Below, piece after piece: positions 23,216 through 35,690 of a stretch of DNA of 64,000 bases. Under the pieces are notes generated by a model. It had not been told where the DNA came from. It was given only the letters and a program-made list of their open reading frames with translations, and searched no databases. Each line of letters starts with the position of its first letter. Positions within the stretch are counted from its first letter, which is position 1. Source of the DNA: Artemia franciscana (taxonomy: Eukaryota > Arthropoda > Branchiopoda > Anostraca > Artemiidae); contig NW_027062665.1 of assembly GCF_032884065.1 (NCBI RefSeq), forward strand, positions 1,437,060 through 1,501,059, given 5' to 3'. A program made the position numbers and the translations under genes.

Positions 23216-24304
23216 TTTTAGTTTTGTTTTTCTCCTTTATTTTTTTCCTTTTTTCTTTTTTTCTTTTTTAGTTTATTTAGATTTTTAGATTTTTTAGTTT
23301 TTTTATTAGTTTTTAGTTTTTTTGTAGTTTTTACCATTTTTTTAGTTTTTTTAGTTTTTTTTTTTTACTTATGTCCTGGTCGTCATTTATACTCCCTGTG
23401 TCCCGGTCGTCATTTGTGTCTCGGTGCTTTGTTGATTGCTAATTTATATTATATTTATATTTATATTTTTTATATTTATTAATATTTTTTTAGTTTTCTT
23501 TTTCTCTTATTTTTCAGTTTTTTCCTTTTTTTTAGTTTTTTCTTTTTTAGTTTTTAGTTTTTTTTTGTTTTTTACCTTTTTTGGTTTTTTTAGTTTTTTT
23601 AGTTTTTTAGCTTTTTTAGTTTTTTTATTAGTTTTTAGTTTTTTTTTAGTTTTTGCCTTTTTTTAGTTTTTTCAGTTTTTTTAGTTTTTAGTTTTTTACC
23701 TTTTTTTAGTTTTTTTTAGTTTTTTAGCTTTTTTAGTTTTTTTTCTTTTTAGTTTTTTTTGTAGTTTTTACCTTTTTTAGTTTTTTTCTTCTTTTGTATT
23801 AGTGTGAAATAATTCAGACGTCATATGCGGACAAACACGACGTCACTCGACAGACAGACAGACAGACATAACCCACAAACAACTTATTTTTATATATATT
23901 TATTCATATTTTTTTAGTTTTCTTTTTCTCTTTTATTTTTCAGTTTTTTCCTTTTTTTAGTTTTTTTCTTTTTTAGTTTTTAGTTTTTTTTTGTTTTTTA
24001 CCTTTTTTTAGTTTTTTTTAGTTTTTTTAGTTTTTTAGCTTTTTTAGTTTTTTTATTAGTTTTTATTTTTTTTGTAGTTTTTGCCTTTTTTTATTTTTTT
24101 CAGTTTTTTTTTAGTTATTAGATTTTTACCTTTTTTTAGTTTTTTTTAGTTTTTTAACTTTTTTAGTTTTTTTTTCTTTTTAGTTTTTTTTGTAGTTTTT
24201 ACCTTTTTTAGTTTTTTTCTTCTTTTGTATTAGTGTGAAATAATTCAGGCGTCATATGCGGACAAACATGACGTCACCTGATCCACACACAGACAACTTA
24301 TTTT
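23216..24304. repeat. T-rich tract with ~430-bp tandem duplication
   Basis: Dominated by TTTTTTAGTTTTTT-type words. A block of about 430 bp occurs twice (about 23470-23895 and 23900-24325), each ending in the Helitron 5' segment TTGTATTAGTGTGAAATAAT and GACGTCATATGCGGACAAAC (starting near 23791 and 24222). The duplication therefore includes the Helitron 5' end. Confidence 0.8.
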
Positions 24305-24313
24305 TATATATAT

Positions 24314-24352
<39 letters not shown>
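24305..24352. repeat. (AT)n at Helitron start / LINE tail junction
   Basis: About 48 nt of AT, interrupted by one TAGATA. It lies between the 5' end of the inverted Helitron and the 3' end of the minus-strand LINE, and could have grown from either. Confidence 0.9.
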
Positions 24353-24354
<2 letters not shown>

Positions 24355-25129
24355 GAAAAGAGAAATCACTAATGCAGCAGCACAAACACATTTAAAAAAA
24401 AGACAGAAGGAGAAAAGGAAGACTGTTTTCCTACATTAGTGATTAATATAGATCAGCACTTGAACGAGGCCTTAACCCTACTCATCCATACAATCACATA
24501 GGTCAAACAGCATAGCCATACACAATCAACCATAAAGAATAATCTATGGACAGACAGTCGTGTTGTCAATAAGTATAAGTCGTCATTTACCAAACAACAT
24601 AAAACTGTAAAGACAAATAATTCATAGGCAACAACCCTACACAAGGGCCCATCAGGAGAATACACACTTGCCTATAGGGTTTCGGCACTTTAATTTCTCT
24701 ACCCAGGTAACCTGGGCAGAAAGCCCAGAAAAAGACAGAGTAATCAAGAAAAAAAGAAGAGAAAACAGAAATAAAAACACACTTTGACAACTACAAACAA
24801 GGGACAAATAGGAATGACCAAAGATGGGAAGTCCTCTGGGATTCGGTAGTGAAATCACAAATACGCTTCTCAATAACTTCAGCTGGGTTTACCAAATGAC
24901 ACTTTCTTTGCAGAAAAGAGTTACTTGTCGAGGTTGGAAGTTCCACTAAATATTTTGCAAATTAAATGTAAAGGAGATGAACTTGCTTTTTTTTGCCACA
25001 ATTAAGGAAAGACCAAACAGGAGCAAAGGCAAGTAAGTGAGGGACTGTTAGGCTATTATATAAGTGGGAACGGTGACCTCTGCTTAGATACGAAATGCTT
25101 GAATCCAGGGAGGTATACACAGTCCGGAT
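24353..25129 (-). other. LINE C-terminal remnant and 3' UTR
   Basis: Minus-strand sequence after the RT has stops in all frames; the short ORFs (24453-24873) show no domain. It ends at CATTA followed by TATATA, consistent with a TA-rich LINE 3' terminus. Confidence 0.5.
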
Positions 25130-26170
25130 CTTACTTGCCTAATTTTTAATTGCTAGGTTTACAGTTTCTTTAAGGTTTGCTCCAATAGGCATGCCCAGGT
25201 AAGTAAGGCTGTTAGCAAAAGAAACCTCAGAGCCGGATAGACTTATTGAATTTCTATTCCCTTTATGGTTGAATGGTAGAACAACTGTTAAAGATGAAAC
25301 CAGTGTGTTCATACTCTTCTTGGAGAAACTCAAAGGTTGAGGAGTATCCTTGAAAAGTGCAGGAAAGGTTTAGTAGGTCATCTGCAAATGTAACCAACGA
25401 AAGATCAACTCCTTTGAAGATAAAAGCACAGTTCAGCTTATCCTGAGCACCGGTAACACAATTATTGCACAAAACTGAAGAAGTCAGGGCTCCTTGGCGT
25501 ACACCTTTCAGAATTGAAAATAGTTGAATACTATCTTTGATTCCAGTCTTCAGATTTCTATACATGTATCTTAAACAAGTGATTAACGCAGCATCAGTAC
25601 CTTTCGAAAGGACCCCAAGCAAAACCTGCGAAAATATACACGAGTCAAAAGTCCTTGCAACATCGAGTGCACATACCAGGAAATCACCTCTTTCTTGAAT
25701 ATCCTTCAGCACGTTTATTAGTAGAAAGAGAGCATGCTCTCTACCTAAACCTCGCTGGTACCCAAACTGACGAGGAGGGGTGGAACTCAATATGTTTTGT
25801 CAAAAAGACTCAAAGAGATTGAAAGTAGCGCGTGAGATGGTAATGGGGCGACAAGAACTGCACAGAGAAGCGTCTTTTTGCCCTTTTTAAGGATGAGACT
25901 TATTTGTCCGACACAAAATTGCAAAGGGACTAAACCACAAACAAGGATCATCTGAAACAGTAGTGCTAAATGCTGCTCAATTAAAGAACCTGCAATTAAC
26001 AGGTGCCTTGCTGAAACAGAATCAACACCAGAAGAAGATTTTTTCTTTAATTTTGGAATCAAAGAGTGAACAACACTTGGTGACACATCCAGGAAATATT
26101 TATTCTTATTTGAAAGTACAAGGTCAAGCTGTTTTTCAAAAAACTCCTCTATTTTTTTGTTGGGAGTACT
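25130..26170 (-). pseudogene. LINE ORF2, reverse transcriptase domain
   Basis: Pieces in three frames: a fingers region KKKSSSGVDSVSARHLL and QISLILKKGKK (25787-26086); then FGYQRGLGREHALFLLINVL, motif A ALDVARTFDS, motif B-like KGVRQGALTSSVLCNN and the catalytic FADDLLNLS (25263-25790) with both aspartates intact; then SLTYLGMPIG of the thumb (25139-25333). At least two frameshifts. The upstream linker (26170-26500) is heavily broken. Confidence 0.85.
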
Positions 26171-26508
26171 GAACTCCCTTGCAAAATATTCAACCCACTT
26201 TTTTAGGGCACACTAGCACTCTGGGCTTTGATAGGCTTGCTGTGCATCCAGAGTTTGGAGGGGTCTTCAGTAATACGGATTAAATTTTTCTGGATCAGAA
26301 TTACCTTACGGTTTTTCAGTTCCTTATTAAATTTTTGCTTCGTATGGAGCCTCAAGTCATTTACTAAGCCATCTCTCGGGCAACCATAGTCGTTCCAAAT
26401 AGAAATCCATAGATTGGCTGAATTACATGTATTTACTAGATCTCTATTTTTCGACCAATCTTCTAGCTGAGACTTTTTACGAACACGCCAAAGAGGAGCA
26501 ATGCTTTT

Positions 26509-27400
26509 TTAAGCACATTTCAGCGCGTGATTTATTTGTGCCAAGTAGGAAGTAAGATCAACTGAAATGCTCTTTTCACTTTGTGGCAGCAAAGCACGAT
26601 CGCATAAGAGATTGAAAGGCACTTTGATTGTTCTCAGCATCTCGTCATAGACTTCACCGAAGGACTCAATGGACATATTTTTCCAATCTCGGTAGGAAAA
26701 CCAACTTGATTCTGTATTTTGACCCATAGGTGGGGAGAAGTAAAGGCAAGTAGAGATAGGTCAGAGTAGAATCCGTCTTTTAAAACTTTGACCTCGTGAC
26801 TACCAAACGAAGCAACAACATGGTCTAAGTTAGAAGCTGAGGAAAGCGGCCCAATATATGAAAAATTGTCATCCTTAGGCCATACACAATAGTTGGGAGG
26901 AACGCAGCCCCAAAAGATTTGTGATCGGTGAGACATTGTATGTGTTATATCTACATTAAAATATCCGCTGGTTATAGCAGATTTAGAGGCAACTTTTTTA
27001 AGAAACCTGCCTAAAAGCTTGCAGGCAGACGCAAATTGTGAATCAGACTGTTCGTTGTTATGATTTGTAGGCAGATAAACGTCAATTGCTACAAGATTTT
27101 CTAGCTTAGCGGCAATGAAGTGATTAGTCTTTGCTAATAGCTTGCAAGGGAATCGGGATAAGATAGCGAGACCGCCAGATGGTCAGCCTCGCAGTCTCAT
27201 AACTGCACTACGAAAGAGGAGATAAAGATTTGAAAACAGTGGCAACAGGCTTTGGCGGTCTTCCGACAAGAAATGCTCCTGAATTAGAACTAGGTGATGG
27301 GACTGCAAGAACTGTGAAAGAATTGGTATTTGATCGGTAATTTTTCCATTAATATTCCACGACAAAATTTGGCATCTGAATCTCTGTTTGAACTAGATTT
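26509..27400 (-). pseudogene. LINE ORF2, APE-type endonuclease domain
   Basis: Opens with LSWNINGKITDQ and LVLIQEHFLSED, the conserved Asn and catalytic Glu regions of AP-endonuclease-like LINE nucleases. In-frame TGA at 27183-27185 (likely CGA to TGA decay), then PSGGLAILSRF, IDVYLPTNH, and SGYFNVD where the family has GDFN: the catalytic Asp is replaced by Tyr. SNLDHVVASFGSH matches the SDH-type terminal motif. A frameshift near 26720 precedes the linker toward the RT (frame to 26509). Confidence 0.82.
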
Positions 27401-28314
27401 ACCTTTCAGCAGAGTCTGTACAATAGGGCATTTGTAACTGTAACATGGGTGGCTGTCTGATTTGCAAAGAGCACAATTTTTTGGCTTCTAGCAGGGGACT
27501 GTTTTAGAGCTCCTGTGACCTTTTTCTCCACGGACGGAACAACAAATTTCGCCCGTATGATTAGAATTTATAGCATCGAAGGGGTAAAACAAAAACTCTT
27601 GAATGGGGAATCCTTCGAAACCGATCACTAATGGGAACTTTATTGCTCGCAGTAAATCATATTTTGTTTCAACTTTCAGCCCGAAGGATCTTGTAGAGCC
27701 ATTTTGCTTTGCTTCACCACAATTTGGCACAAGAGACTTAACATTATCAGAAGTTAGGTCATTTGGGACATGTCTAACTATTCCAAAGTAAGAAGGACTT
27801 TTAACTTTAGCACTAATGGTAGAAGCGAATTCTCTATTGCATGGGCATCACATTTAGATGCAGTGATTACTTTCCAGTCACCTCGGGTACACTTTAGCTC
27901 AGCAATTTTTGAGCTAACGTCGCCACATACTTGTTCTAGGAAGTCCTTCCTTGATTCTGGTTTGGGTATGTTGCTTGGTAGATTTTTGACAATCACAGCA
28001 TAGGATGGTTTGAAATTATGTTCAGTAGAGACTTCAGCAGTTACAAGATTGCTTTTCGAGAAATTTTGCTCCATCAGAATGTCTAATCTGTTACACATTT
28101 CCATAACCTTGCGTGTAACAATCACAGTTCTTTCACCTGGGATTGATGGGACTTTTTCTGGCTCGAAAACAGGAAAAGTAGGCAGAGCAACCTTATCGTC
28201 ATCACCAGTCTGAAATAATTTGATCATTTCTAAAACATTGTCACTCATAGCAACCTTTTTGGACATTCGAGCAAGACAATTCACTTCAGTCCATGAGATC
28301 TCTTTTGTTTGCAT
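27366..28314 (-). pseudogene. LINE ORF1 protein with zinc-knuckle remnants
   Basis: From the ATG at 28314 a frame of 178 codons (MQTKEISWTEVNCLARMSKK...) contains a segment with the look of an RNA-recognition-like domain (YAVIVKNLPSNIPKPESRKD). It is cut by a frameshift near 27780. The continuation (27488-27730) leads into zinc knuckles: CCSVRGEKGHRSS, in which the second cysteine of the CX2C pair appears replaced by Arg, then a TAG, then NCALCKSDSH...C. ORF1 proteins of this type bind the element RNA. ORF1 assignment rests on position and the knuckles. Confidence 0.7.
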
Positions 28315-28480
28315 AATGTCTTATTTTTGGAAAAACTAGCTGCTCTCTTTGCGACTTCTTCATGGCTTTTTACAATTTTTACTAAGCGTGACAAAAAATT
28401 TAATAGGGGATTCCAAATGAGCTTACCGGCCATCGCAAATCTGCAACAACATTAACCCATCAAGTAAACGTTCTGGAAGC

Positions 28481-28881
28481 GTTAGCTAATACAAACTAAA
28501 TGGGACGTACCCCAATAGACAATGGAAGCGTCAGTCCCAGCTCACCTAATCCCCGCAGTTTAAGGGAGACTCTCCCCGCAGGTACAAAGGTGCTTGCAAC
28601 GGGGAACTGTTCCTCTTCTGCTTGCCTATTTGCGTTACTTTCAACAACTAAAAACAGTCCTTTCACTCAATCAAAATCACTGTCAGTATCAGAATAATAA
28701 CCAAGCCAAAAGACTGTTTCTTTCACTAGGTAAAATAATTCATAAAGAACTTGCCAAACAGCTTCTTTATATCCAGAAAAATAGAGCTATTTTTAACTTA
28801 TAATATATTCAAAAACTACAGGGTTAATCCAGATTAAATTCAACTTGTTGTTAACTGGCGAAATGCCAAAAGAGAACTCTA
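28481..28881. other. Stretch upstream of the LINE, no gene seen
   Basis: May include LINE 5' UTR. Two overlapping short plus-strand ORFs (28500-28803) show no domain and are not called. Confidence 0.35.
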
Positions 28882-29321
<440 letters not shown>

Positions 29322-30877
29322 TATGGCACTTGGTATTAACCAAGTGACATATAGCAATTGCCAACTCTGTCGGTCTGTCTGTCTGTCGGTCTGTCTGTCG
29401 GTCCCGGTTTTGCTACTTTAGGCACTTCCAGGTAAGCTAGGACGATGAAATTTGGCAAGTGTATCAGGGACCCGGACCAGATTAAATTAAAAATAGTCGT
29501 TTTCCCGATTTGACCATCTGGGGGGGAGACTTTTAACTTATGAGCAGGTGATTGGATCTCCATGAAATTTGATATTTAGAAGGATATCGTGTCTCAAAGC
29601 TCTTATTTTAAATCCTGACCGGATCTGGTGACATTGGGGGAAGTTTGGGGTGGGGAAACCTAAAATGATGGAAAACGCTTAGATTGGAGGTATTGGGATG
29701 AAACTTGGTTGGAAAAATAAGCAGAAGTCTTGCATTCGTGATTTACATAATTGGAACGGACCCGCTCAATTGGGGGGGGGGAGTAATTCTGAAAAATAAG
29801 AAAAAATGACGTATTTTTAACATACGAAGGAGTGATCGGATCTTCATGAAACTTCATATTTAGAAGGACCTCGTAACTCAGATATCTTATTTTAAATCTC
29901 AACCGGATCAAGCGTAATGGGGGGGGGAGCAGTTGGGGGACCGGAAATCTTAGAAAATACTTCAAGCGGTGAGATCAATATGAAACTGGATGGGAAGAAT
30001 AGAAACCTGTCTAAGATACGTGACTGACATAACTGGACCGGATCTGCTCTCTTTGGTAGAATTGGGGGGGGGGGTAATTTTGAAAATTGAGGTATTTGTA
30101 ACTTACGAAAGGGTGACCAGATCTTAATGAAATTTGATATTTAGAAGGATCTTGTGCTTTAAAGTTCTAATTTCAGATTCAGACCAGATCATGTGACATT
30201 CGGGGGAGTTGGAGGGGGAAACCGGAATTTTTGGAAAACATGAAAATTGGGGTATTTTTATCTTACGAATAGATGATCGGATCGTAATGAAATTTGATTT
30301 TTAGAAGGAATTCATGTCTCAGAGCTCTTATTTCAAATCCCGACCAGATCTTTTGACATTGGGGGGAGTTGGAGGGGGAAATCTTGGAAAAACACTTGGA
30401 GTGGAGGAATCGGGATGAAGCTTGGTGGATAGAATAAACAAATGTCCTTGATACGTGATTGACAGAATCTTACTGGATTCGTTCTCTTTGGGGCAGTTGG
30501 GGGAGGGGTTCAGTGATTTGGCAAGTTCGGTGCTTCTGGAAGTGCTAGGGCGATGAAAATTGGTAGGCGTGTCAGGGAGCTGCACAATTTGACTTGATAA
30601 AGTCGTTTTCCCAGATTCGACCATCTGAGGGGAAAAAGGGAGAGGAAAAATTAGAAAAAAATATGTATTTATAAGTTACGAGTGGGTGATCGAATCTTAA
30701 TGGATTTTGATATTTAGAAGGACTTTGTGACTCAGAGCTCTTATTTTAAATCTTGACCGGCATTAAGCCTCTTATTTTCCTTTTTAAATCAATCTATTGA
30801 TTCATAGAATTTTGTTAGAGCTCATACCATATGATCTCTTGCCTCTTAGCTCTTCTCGCCTCGTCACAAGTGCCATA
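29322..30877. repeat. Family B repeat with 11-bp terminal inverted repeats
   Basis: TATGGCACTTG (29322-29332) and CAAGTGCCATA (30867-30877) are perfect inverted termini. The left end also folds on itself (CACTTGGT-ATTA-ACCAAGTG, 29327-29346), followed by a GTCTGTCTGTCGG tetranucleotide run (29366-29402). The body holds five copies of a module beginning ATGAAATTTGATATTTAGAA (about 29563, 29848, 30127, 30289 and 30701), with G-rich tracts and a GATCxGATC-type lead. No ORF with a domain; presumably non-autonomous. Confidence 0.75.
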
Positions 30878-31019
30878 TGAGCTCTTAGCTCTTGTTGTTT
30901 TTATTGAGTTTGAAAATTGTCGAAAAAAAAAAACACTTTTGGACGTCTTATGTACCTGAACTCTTCCCTAGTATCTGGTGTGCACTTATGCCAGTCTTTA
31001 TTTTAGACTCTACTTTACA
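30878..31019. other. Short spacer
   Basis: No feature recognised apart from a poly-A run near 30930. Confidence 0.4.
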
Positions 31020-32619
31020 TTAAATAAAAAAAAAGTTTTTTTAACGGAAAGTAAGAATCGGCATTAAACCTTAAAACGAACAGAAATTACTTAGTATATG
31101 AAAGGGGCTGCTTCCTCCTCAACGCCCCACTCTTTACGCTAAAGTTTGACTCTTTCTCTTAACTCTACTTTTTTTAAAAGTAAAAAACTGTTTTAAATTA
31201 AATAAAAAAACAAGTTTTTTAGCTGAAAGTAAGGAGCGACATTAAAACTTAAAACGAACAGAAATTAATTCGTATATGAAAGGGGCTGCTTCCTCATCAA
31301 CGCCCCGCTCTTTACGCTAAAGTTTGACTTTTTCTCTCAACTCTACTTTTTAAAACAGTAAAAACTTTACTTCCAGTTAAAAAAAACTTTTCATATTTAT
31401 TTTCTCATTGTTTTTTTTAAATAATGCTAGAAAATAAACCTTAAAACGAACAGAAATTACTTAGTATATGAAAGGGGCTGCTTCCTCCTCAACGCCCCAC
31501 TCTTTACGCTAAAGTTTGACTCTTTCTCTTAACTCTACTTTTTTTAAAAGTAAAAAACTGTTTTAAATTAAATAAAAAAACAAGTTTTTTAGCTGAAAGT
31601 AAGGAGCGACATTAAAACTTAAAACGAACAGAAATTAATTCGTATATGAAAGGGGCTGCTTCCTCATCAACGCCCCGCTCTTTACGCTAAAGTTTGGCTT
31701 TTTCTCTCAACTCTACTTTTTAATATAGTAAAAACTTTACTTCCAGTTAAAAAAAACTTTTCATATTTATTTTCTCATTGTTTTTTTTAAATAATGCTAG
31801 AAAATCCTGCGCTCCCTTCATGGAAATTTTCTTCCCCCATGACAAATTTCTCAATGGAAAGTTCCCCCAACCTATCCCCCTCTTGTAAACCCCTCCCCCC
31901 AACCAAAAATTCCCCCTGAAAACGCCTATAAACTTCCCAATAACCATTTCTATATGTAAGCACTGGTCAAAGTTTGTAACTTGTAGCCCCTCCCACGGGG
32001 ACTGTGGGGGAGTAAGTCGTCCCCAAATATATAGTTACAAGGTTTTTCGACTACGTTGAATAAAATGGCTATCTTAGAATTTCGATCCGTTGACTTTGGG
32101 AAAATAATTAGCGTGAGAGGGGGCCTAGGTGCCCTCCAATTTTTTTGGTCAATTAAAAAGGCACTAGAACTTTTCATTTCCGTTAAAATGAGCCCTCTTG
32201 CAAGATTTTAGGACCACTGGGTCGATACAATCACCCCTGGGAAAAAAACAAACAAATAAACACGCATCCGTGATCTGCCTTCTGGCAAAAAATACAAAAT
32301 TCCACATTTTTGTAGATAGGAGCTTGAAACTTCTACAATAGGGTTCTTTGATACTCTGAATCTGATGATGTGATTTTTGTTAAGATCCCATGACTTTTAG
32401 GGGGTGTTTCCCCCTATTTTCTAAACTAAGGCAAATTTTCTCAGGCTCGTAACTTTTGATGGGTAAGACTAAACTTGATGAAATTTATATATTTAGAACC
32501 AGCATTAAAATGCAATTCTTTTGATGTAGCTTTTGGTATTAAAATTCCATTTTTTAGAGTTTTGGTTACTATTGAGCCGTGTCGCTCTTTACTACAGTTC
32601 GTTACCACCAACTGTTTGA
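31020..32619 (+). repeat. Family A copy with 370-bp internal tandem duplication (A6)
   Basis: Begins TTAAATAAAAAAAAAG and ends CAGTTCGTTACCACCAACTG (one changed base in the terminal hairpin) plus TTTGA. The first 5' hairpin lacks its right arm. Positions 31066-31435 are repeated at 31436-31805 with only about three differences, so the duplication is recent. Both modules and the 3' end are present. Confidence 0.9.
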
Positions 32620-34673
32620 CAGTCGTTTTAAACAACTATTGTGAACTGAGCCCTGTTTGAATGGACGTCAAAAGAGTTCAAGATAAGTTCAAGAAACTTC
32701 AAAGACTTCATATCTTGACTGTTTTGTTACGTCTTATCATCCCCCTCAAAAATCAAAAGCTTAAATAAATCCAAAGCAGACATTTAGGTTTGCTTCAAAG
32801 TGTCCGAGGCAGTTCCGTCCCATCACAGCTTAGATACCAATACAGTTGTGAAAACTCGATTTATTTTTGGGACACAGTGTACGGTAACGATGCTAGCGGC
32901 TGGAAACAGGAAACAGTCAGCACAGCTTACATACCAATATTGGTATCTAAGCTGTATATGCAACAAAACAAAATTGCTTTCCCGCCTATGGTGTTGTAGT
33001 ACGATCCACGCGTCGGAGCGTGGGCTTGGAGGAGGTGCCAAGTTCAGAGCTCATTACCAAAAGCTTCTCATGGGCAAGATAGGACTTTTCATAACTGTAT
33101 ATTGGTATAAGCTGTGCGTCCTATATATAGTGAGATTTTAAGCCGTATTTCTATTTATGAGCTTCCTAGGGTGCAAAGGAGCTATCCTGATTTAGATGTC
33201 AGTTGATCCCAAAATTAACAAGCTACTACCCCGGTCTTAGATCTCTAGAAGCACCGGTTCAAGTAGGATTTGAAAGGCTCAATTTTAGTAAGAACTAATA
33301 ACTTAATTATAGGTAATGAGAGAAATGTTATTTTCTGTGTCTTGAAAAGAAAACTTTCTAATTTATCTGTCTAATGAGCTTGCTTTGATAAAGCTTAGTA
33401 TTAGTTTCTAACAATAGCTAATCAAGCTACTCTTCAAATTCCTTTTATCCGTGAACTCTCAAACCTTTTGAAGGAAATTGACTTATCCTCTTGCAAATTG
33501 AGCCTTATTTGGACATTGAGGAAAATAGAGACTTCGAGGCTTTTTTCATGCCCATGGATCTAATTCCAGTCAAGGATTAAGAAAAAATCCATTAGTATCA
33601 GTTCTAAACTAATCATCTGTGTAAACTAGAGCTTGATTGCGTTTCATTGGCCTTATACTACCAAAAAAGAAGAAATTAGTCAGTCAAGCAAAAGTTTCCT
33701 AAATGTTATTTGGTTTCGTATAGATTGAGGTAAAGCACGAAGGCGTAAGAACAAATGTAAGAATCAATACATTCTGGATTGAATAAAATGGTGTAGAATC
33801 TCAAATTAATACAAACAGCTCTGAAATGCTTAATAATCTGTTTTATAAATGAATAAATAACAGCTATTCGAGTATACGAAAACAGCATTAGGAAATGAGG
33901 TTGGCATTGAGAAGAAAAAAAAAACAGTTGCTCATTGGTCATTTATAGAAACAATTCGTAACAGTTGGCCTAGGGAAGAGAAAATCCCATTCTTCAGGCT
34001 AGATCAAATTAGTGACTGGCAGAGTTTATTTAAAATGAATACTAATGCTCATTTATTTTTTTTATTTTTTTTTTACTGGCCTAATATGTCTCATGAAAAT
34101 GGTAGTCAGATTAAAAAAAGGGACAGTTATTTGTCGCTATGGAAATTCCGTTCTCATCTCTGTCTAGTTTTCTCACTCAGAATTTGTTAACCTGGGGCTT
34201 ATAGTTAACCTGGTCCTAAAAAGCACATTTTATGAGACATGATAATGTAACTGGCTTGCATAAATAGGCTACAGAACAAAAATTCAAAAAATTACCCATT
34301 TTAACACGTAAATATCGGAAAATAATTTTTACCTTTCTCTTTCGCCTTTCTCTTTTTGCTTAAAAATCTTTGCAAGCAGCTATTTTATTGACATAACTTG
34401 TTGAAAAATATACATTTGATTGACGAAAATACAAGAAAACATTCTAATTATTTTTAACATTTTATGCATAAAAAATAAATATTGAAAAATTTATTTTGAA
34501 AACACACAAATATATTTTGCATCCACCCTGAAGTCTTGTCATAAGACACCACTGGGTGGGGATACTGAGGTAAAATACTTCAGATGCGATTTCAAATACA
34601 ACAACATACATCATATTGGCTTCATGTTCTTAGGTGTTCATGTTCATGGTTAGGTGTTCATGTTCTTAGTTAT
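32620..34673. other. Low-information stretch with a 28-bp palindrome
   Basis: GCTTACATACCAAT (about 32927-32940) pairs with ATTGGTATCTAAGC next to it (imperfect, one mismatch pair), and GCTTAGATACCAATAC also occurs about 100 bp to the left, so the 32790-33130 segment may be a small foldback. The three overlapping ORFs there (both strands) have no recognisable domain. 33140-34673 holds nothing identified beyond A/T-rich sequence and poly-T/poly-A runs. Confidence 0.4.
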
Positions 34674-35690
34674 ATTAAATAAAAAAAAAACAAGTTTTTT
34701 TTTTATATGAAAGTTAGGAGCAACATTAAAACTTAAAACGAACAGAAATTACTCCGTATATGAAAGGGGCTTTTCCTCCTCAACGCATCGCTCTTTACGC
34801 TAAAGTTTTACTCTTTCTCTTGACTCTATTTTTAAAACAGTAAGAAACTTTATCGTAAAGAGCGGGGCGTTGAGGAGGAAAAGCCCCTTTCATATATGGA
34901 GTAATTTCTGTTCGTTTTAAGTTTTAATGTTGCTCCTTACTTTCATTTAAAAAAACTTGTTTTTTTTAATTTAATTTCTGGATGTTTTTGAATTAATGCA
35001 TGTTTTGATCTTGGCTCTCCGCACATAAATGATTAAAACGAAATTTGCATGTTCATTCATTGCAATTAATCGGAAGATTTTGAGAAAAAAGGAGCGAGGG
35101 AGGAGGCCTATTTGCCCTCCAAGTTTTTGATTACTTTAAAAAGCAACTAGAACTTTTAATTTTTCATAAACGTTTTCATTGGTAAAAAATATACGTAACT
35201 TACGAATTAACTTACGTAACGGCCTTCTATATTCGTATGTTTTTATTGAGTATATGAGAGGGTTCAACCCTCGTCGATACATCGCTCTTTACACTAAAGC
35301 TTAGATTTTGTCCCAATTCCTTAAGAATGACCTCTGAATCACAAAGGCCGTAGAATAAATAGTTGAAATTACTGAAAACGCGTTAGCGTAAAGAGTGAGG
35401 TATAACGAGGAGGTAAACCCCTCATATGCGTAATAATTTTTATTCGTTTTCAGTTTTAATGCTGCTCCTTACTTTCAGTAGAAAAAACTTTTCATATTTA
35501 TGTTTCCATTGCTTTTTCAAATAATACTAGAAAATCCTGCGCTCCCTTCATTGAAATTATCTTCCCCCATGAGAAGTTTCTCCTTTGAAATATCCTCCCA
35601 CGTAACCCAACCCTAAACTCTCCCCCCTAAACCAAAAAAATACCCCTGAAAACGCCTGTACACTTCCCAGTAACCATTACTATAGGTAAA
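34674..35690 (+). repeat. Family A, 5' part (copy A7)
   Basis: Complete 5' hairpin (34674-34978), first module and middle hairpin, broken off at CCATTACTATAG where the next copy begins. Arms are of the type TTTTCCTCCTCAACGC. Confidence 0.88.

Larger units (their letters stand above)
24353..28480 (-). mobile_element. Two-ORF non-LTR retrotransposon (LINE), decayed
   Basis: A ~4.1-kb minus-strand element in canonical order: ORF1 (nucleic-acid binding, zinc knuckles), APE-type endonuclease, reverse transcriptase, ~780-nt 3' UTR, and a TA-rich end at 24353. LINEs of this layout move by endonuclease nicking and target-primed reverse transcription. Frames are interrupted many times, so it is dead. 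The RT resembles CR1/L2/I-group enzymes, but I cannot place the clade by eye. The 5' boundary near 28480 is a guess. Confidence 0.82.

Noticed and set aside
23216..24230. Telomere-like T-rich TTTTTTAG repeats
   Set aside because: Irregular spacing, not TTAGG or TTAGGG units, and located inside a Helitron.
31950..32177. Recurrent ORF reading FLIDQKNWRAPRPPLTLIIF-type peptides (also 36774, 37266 and 40430, minus)
   Set aside because: The frame is conserved only because the DNA is a repeat (Family A second module); copies have frameshifts and stops with no sign of coding constraint.
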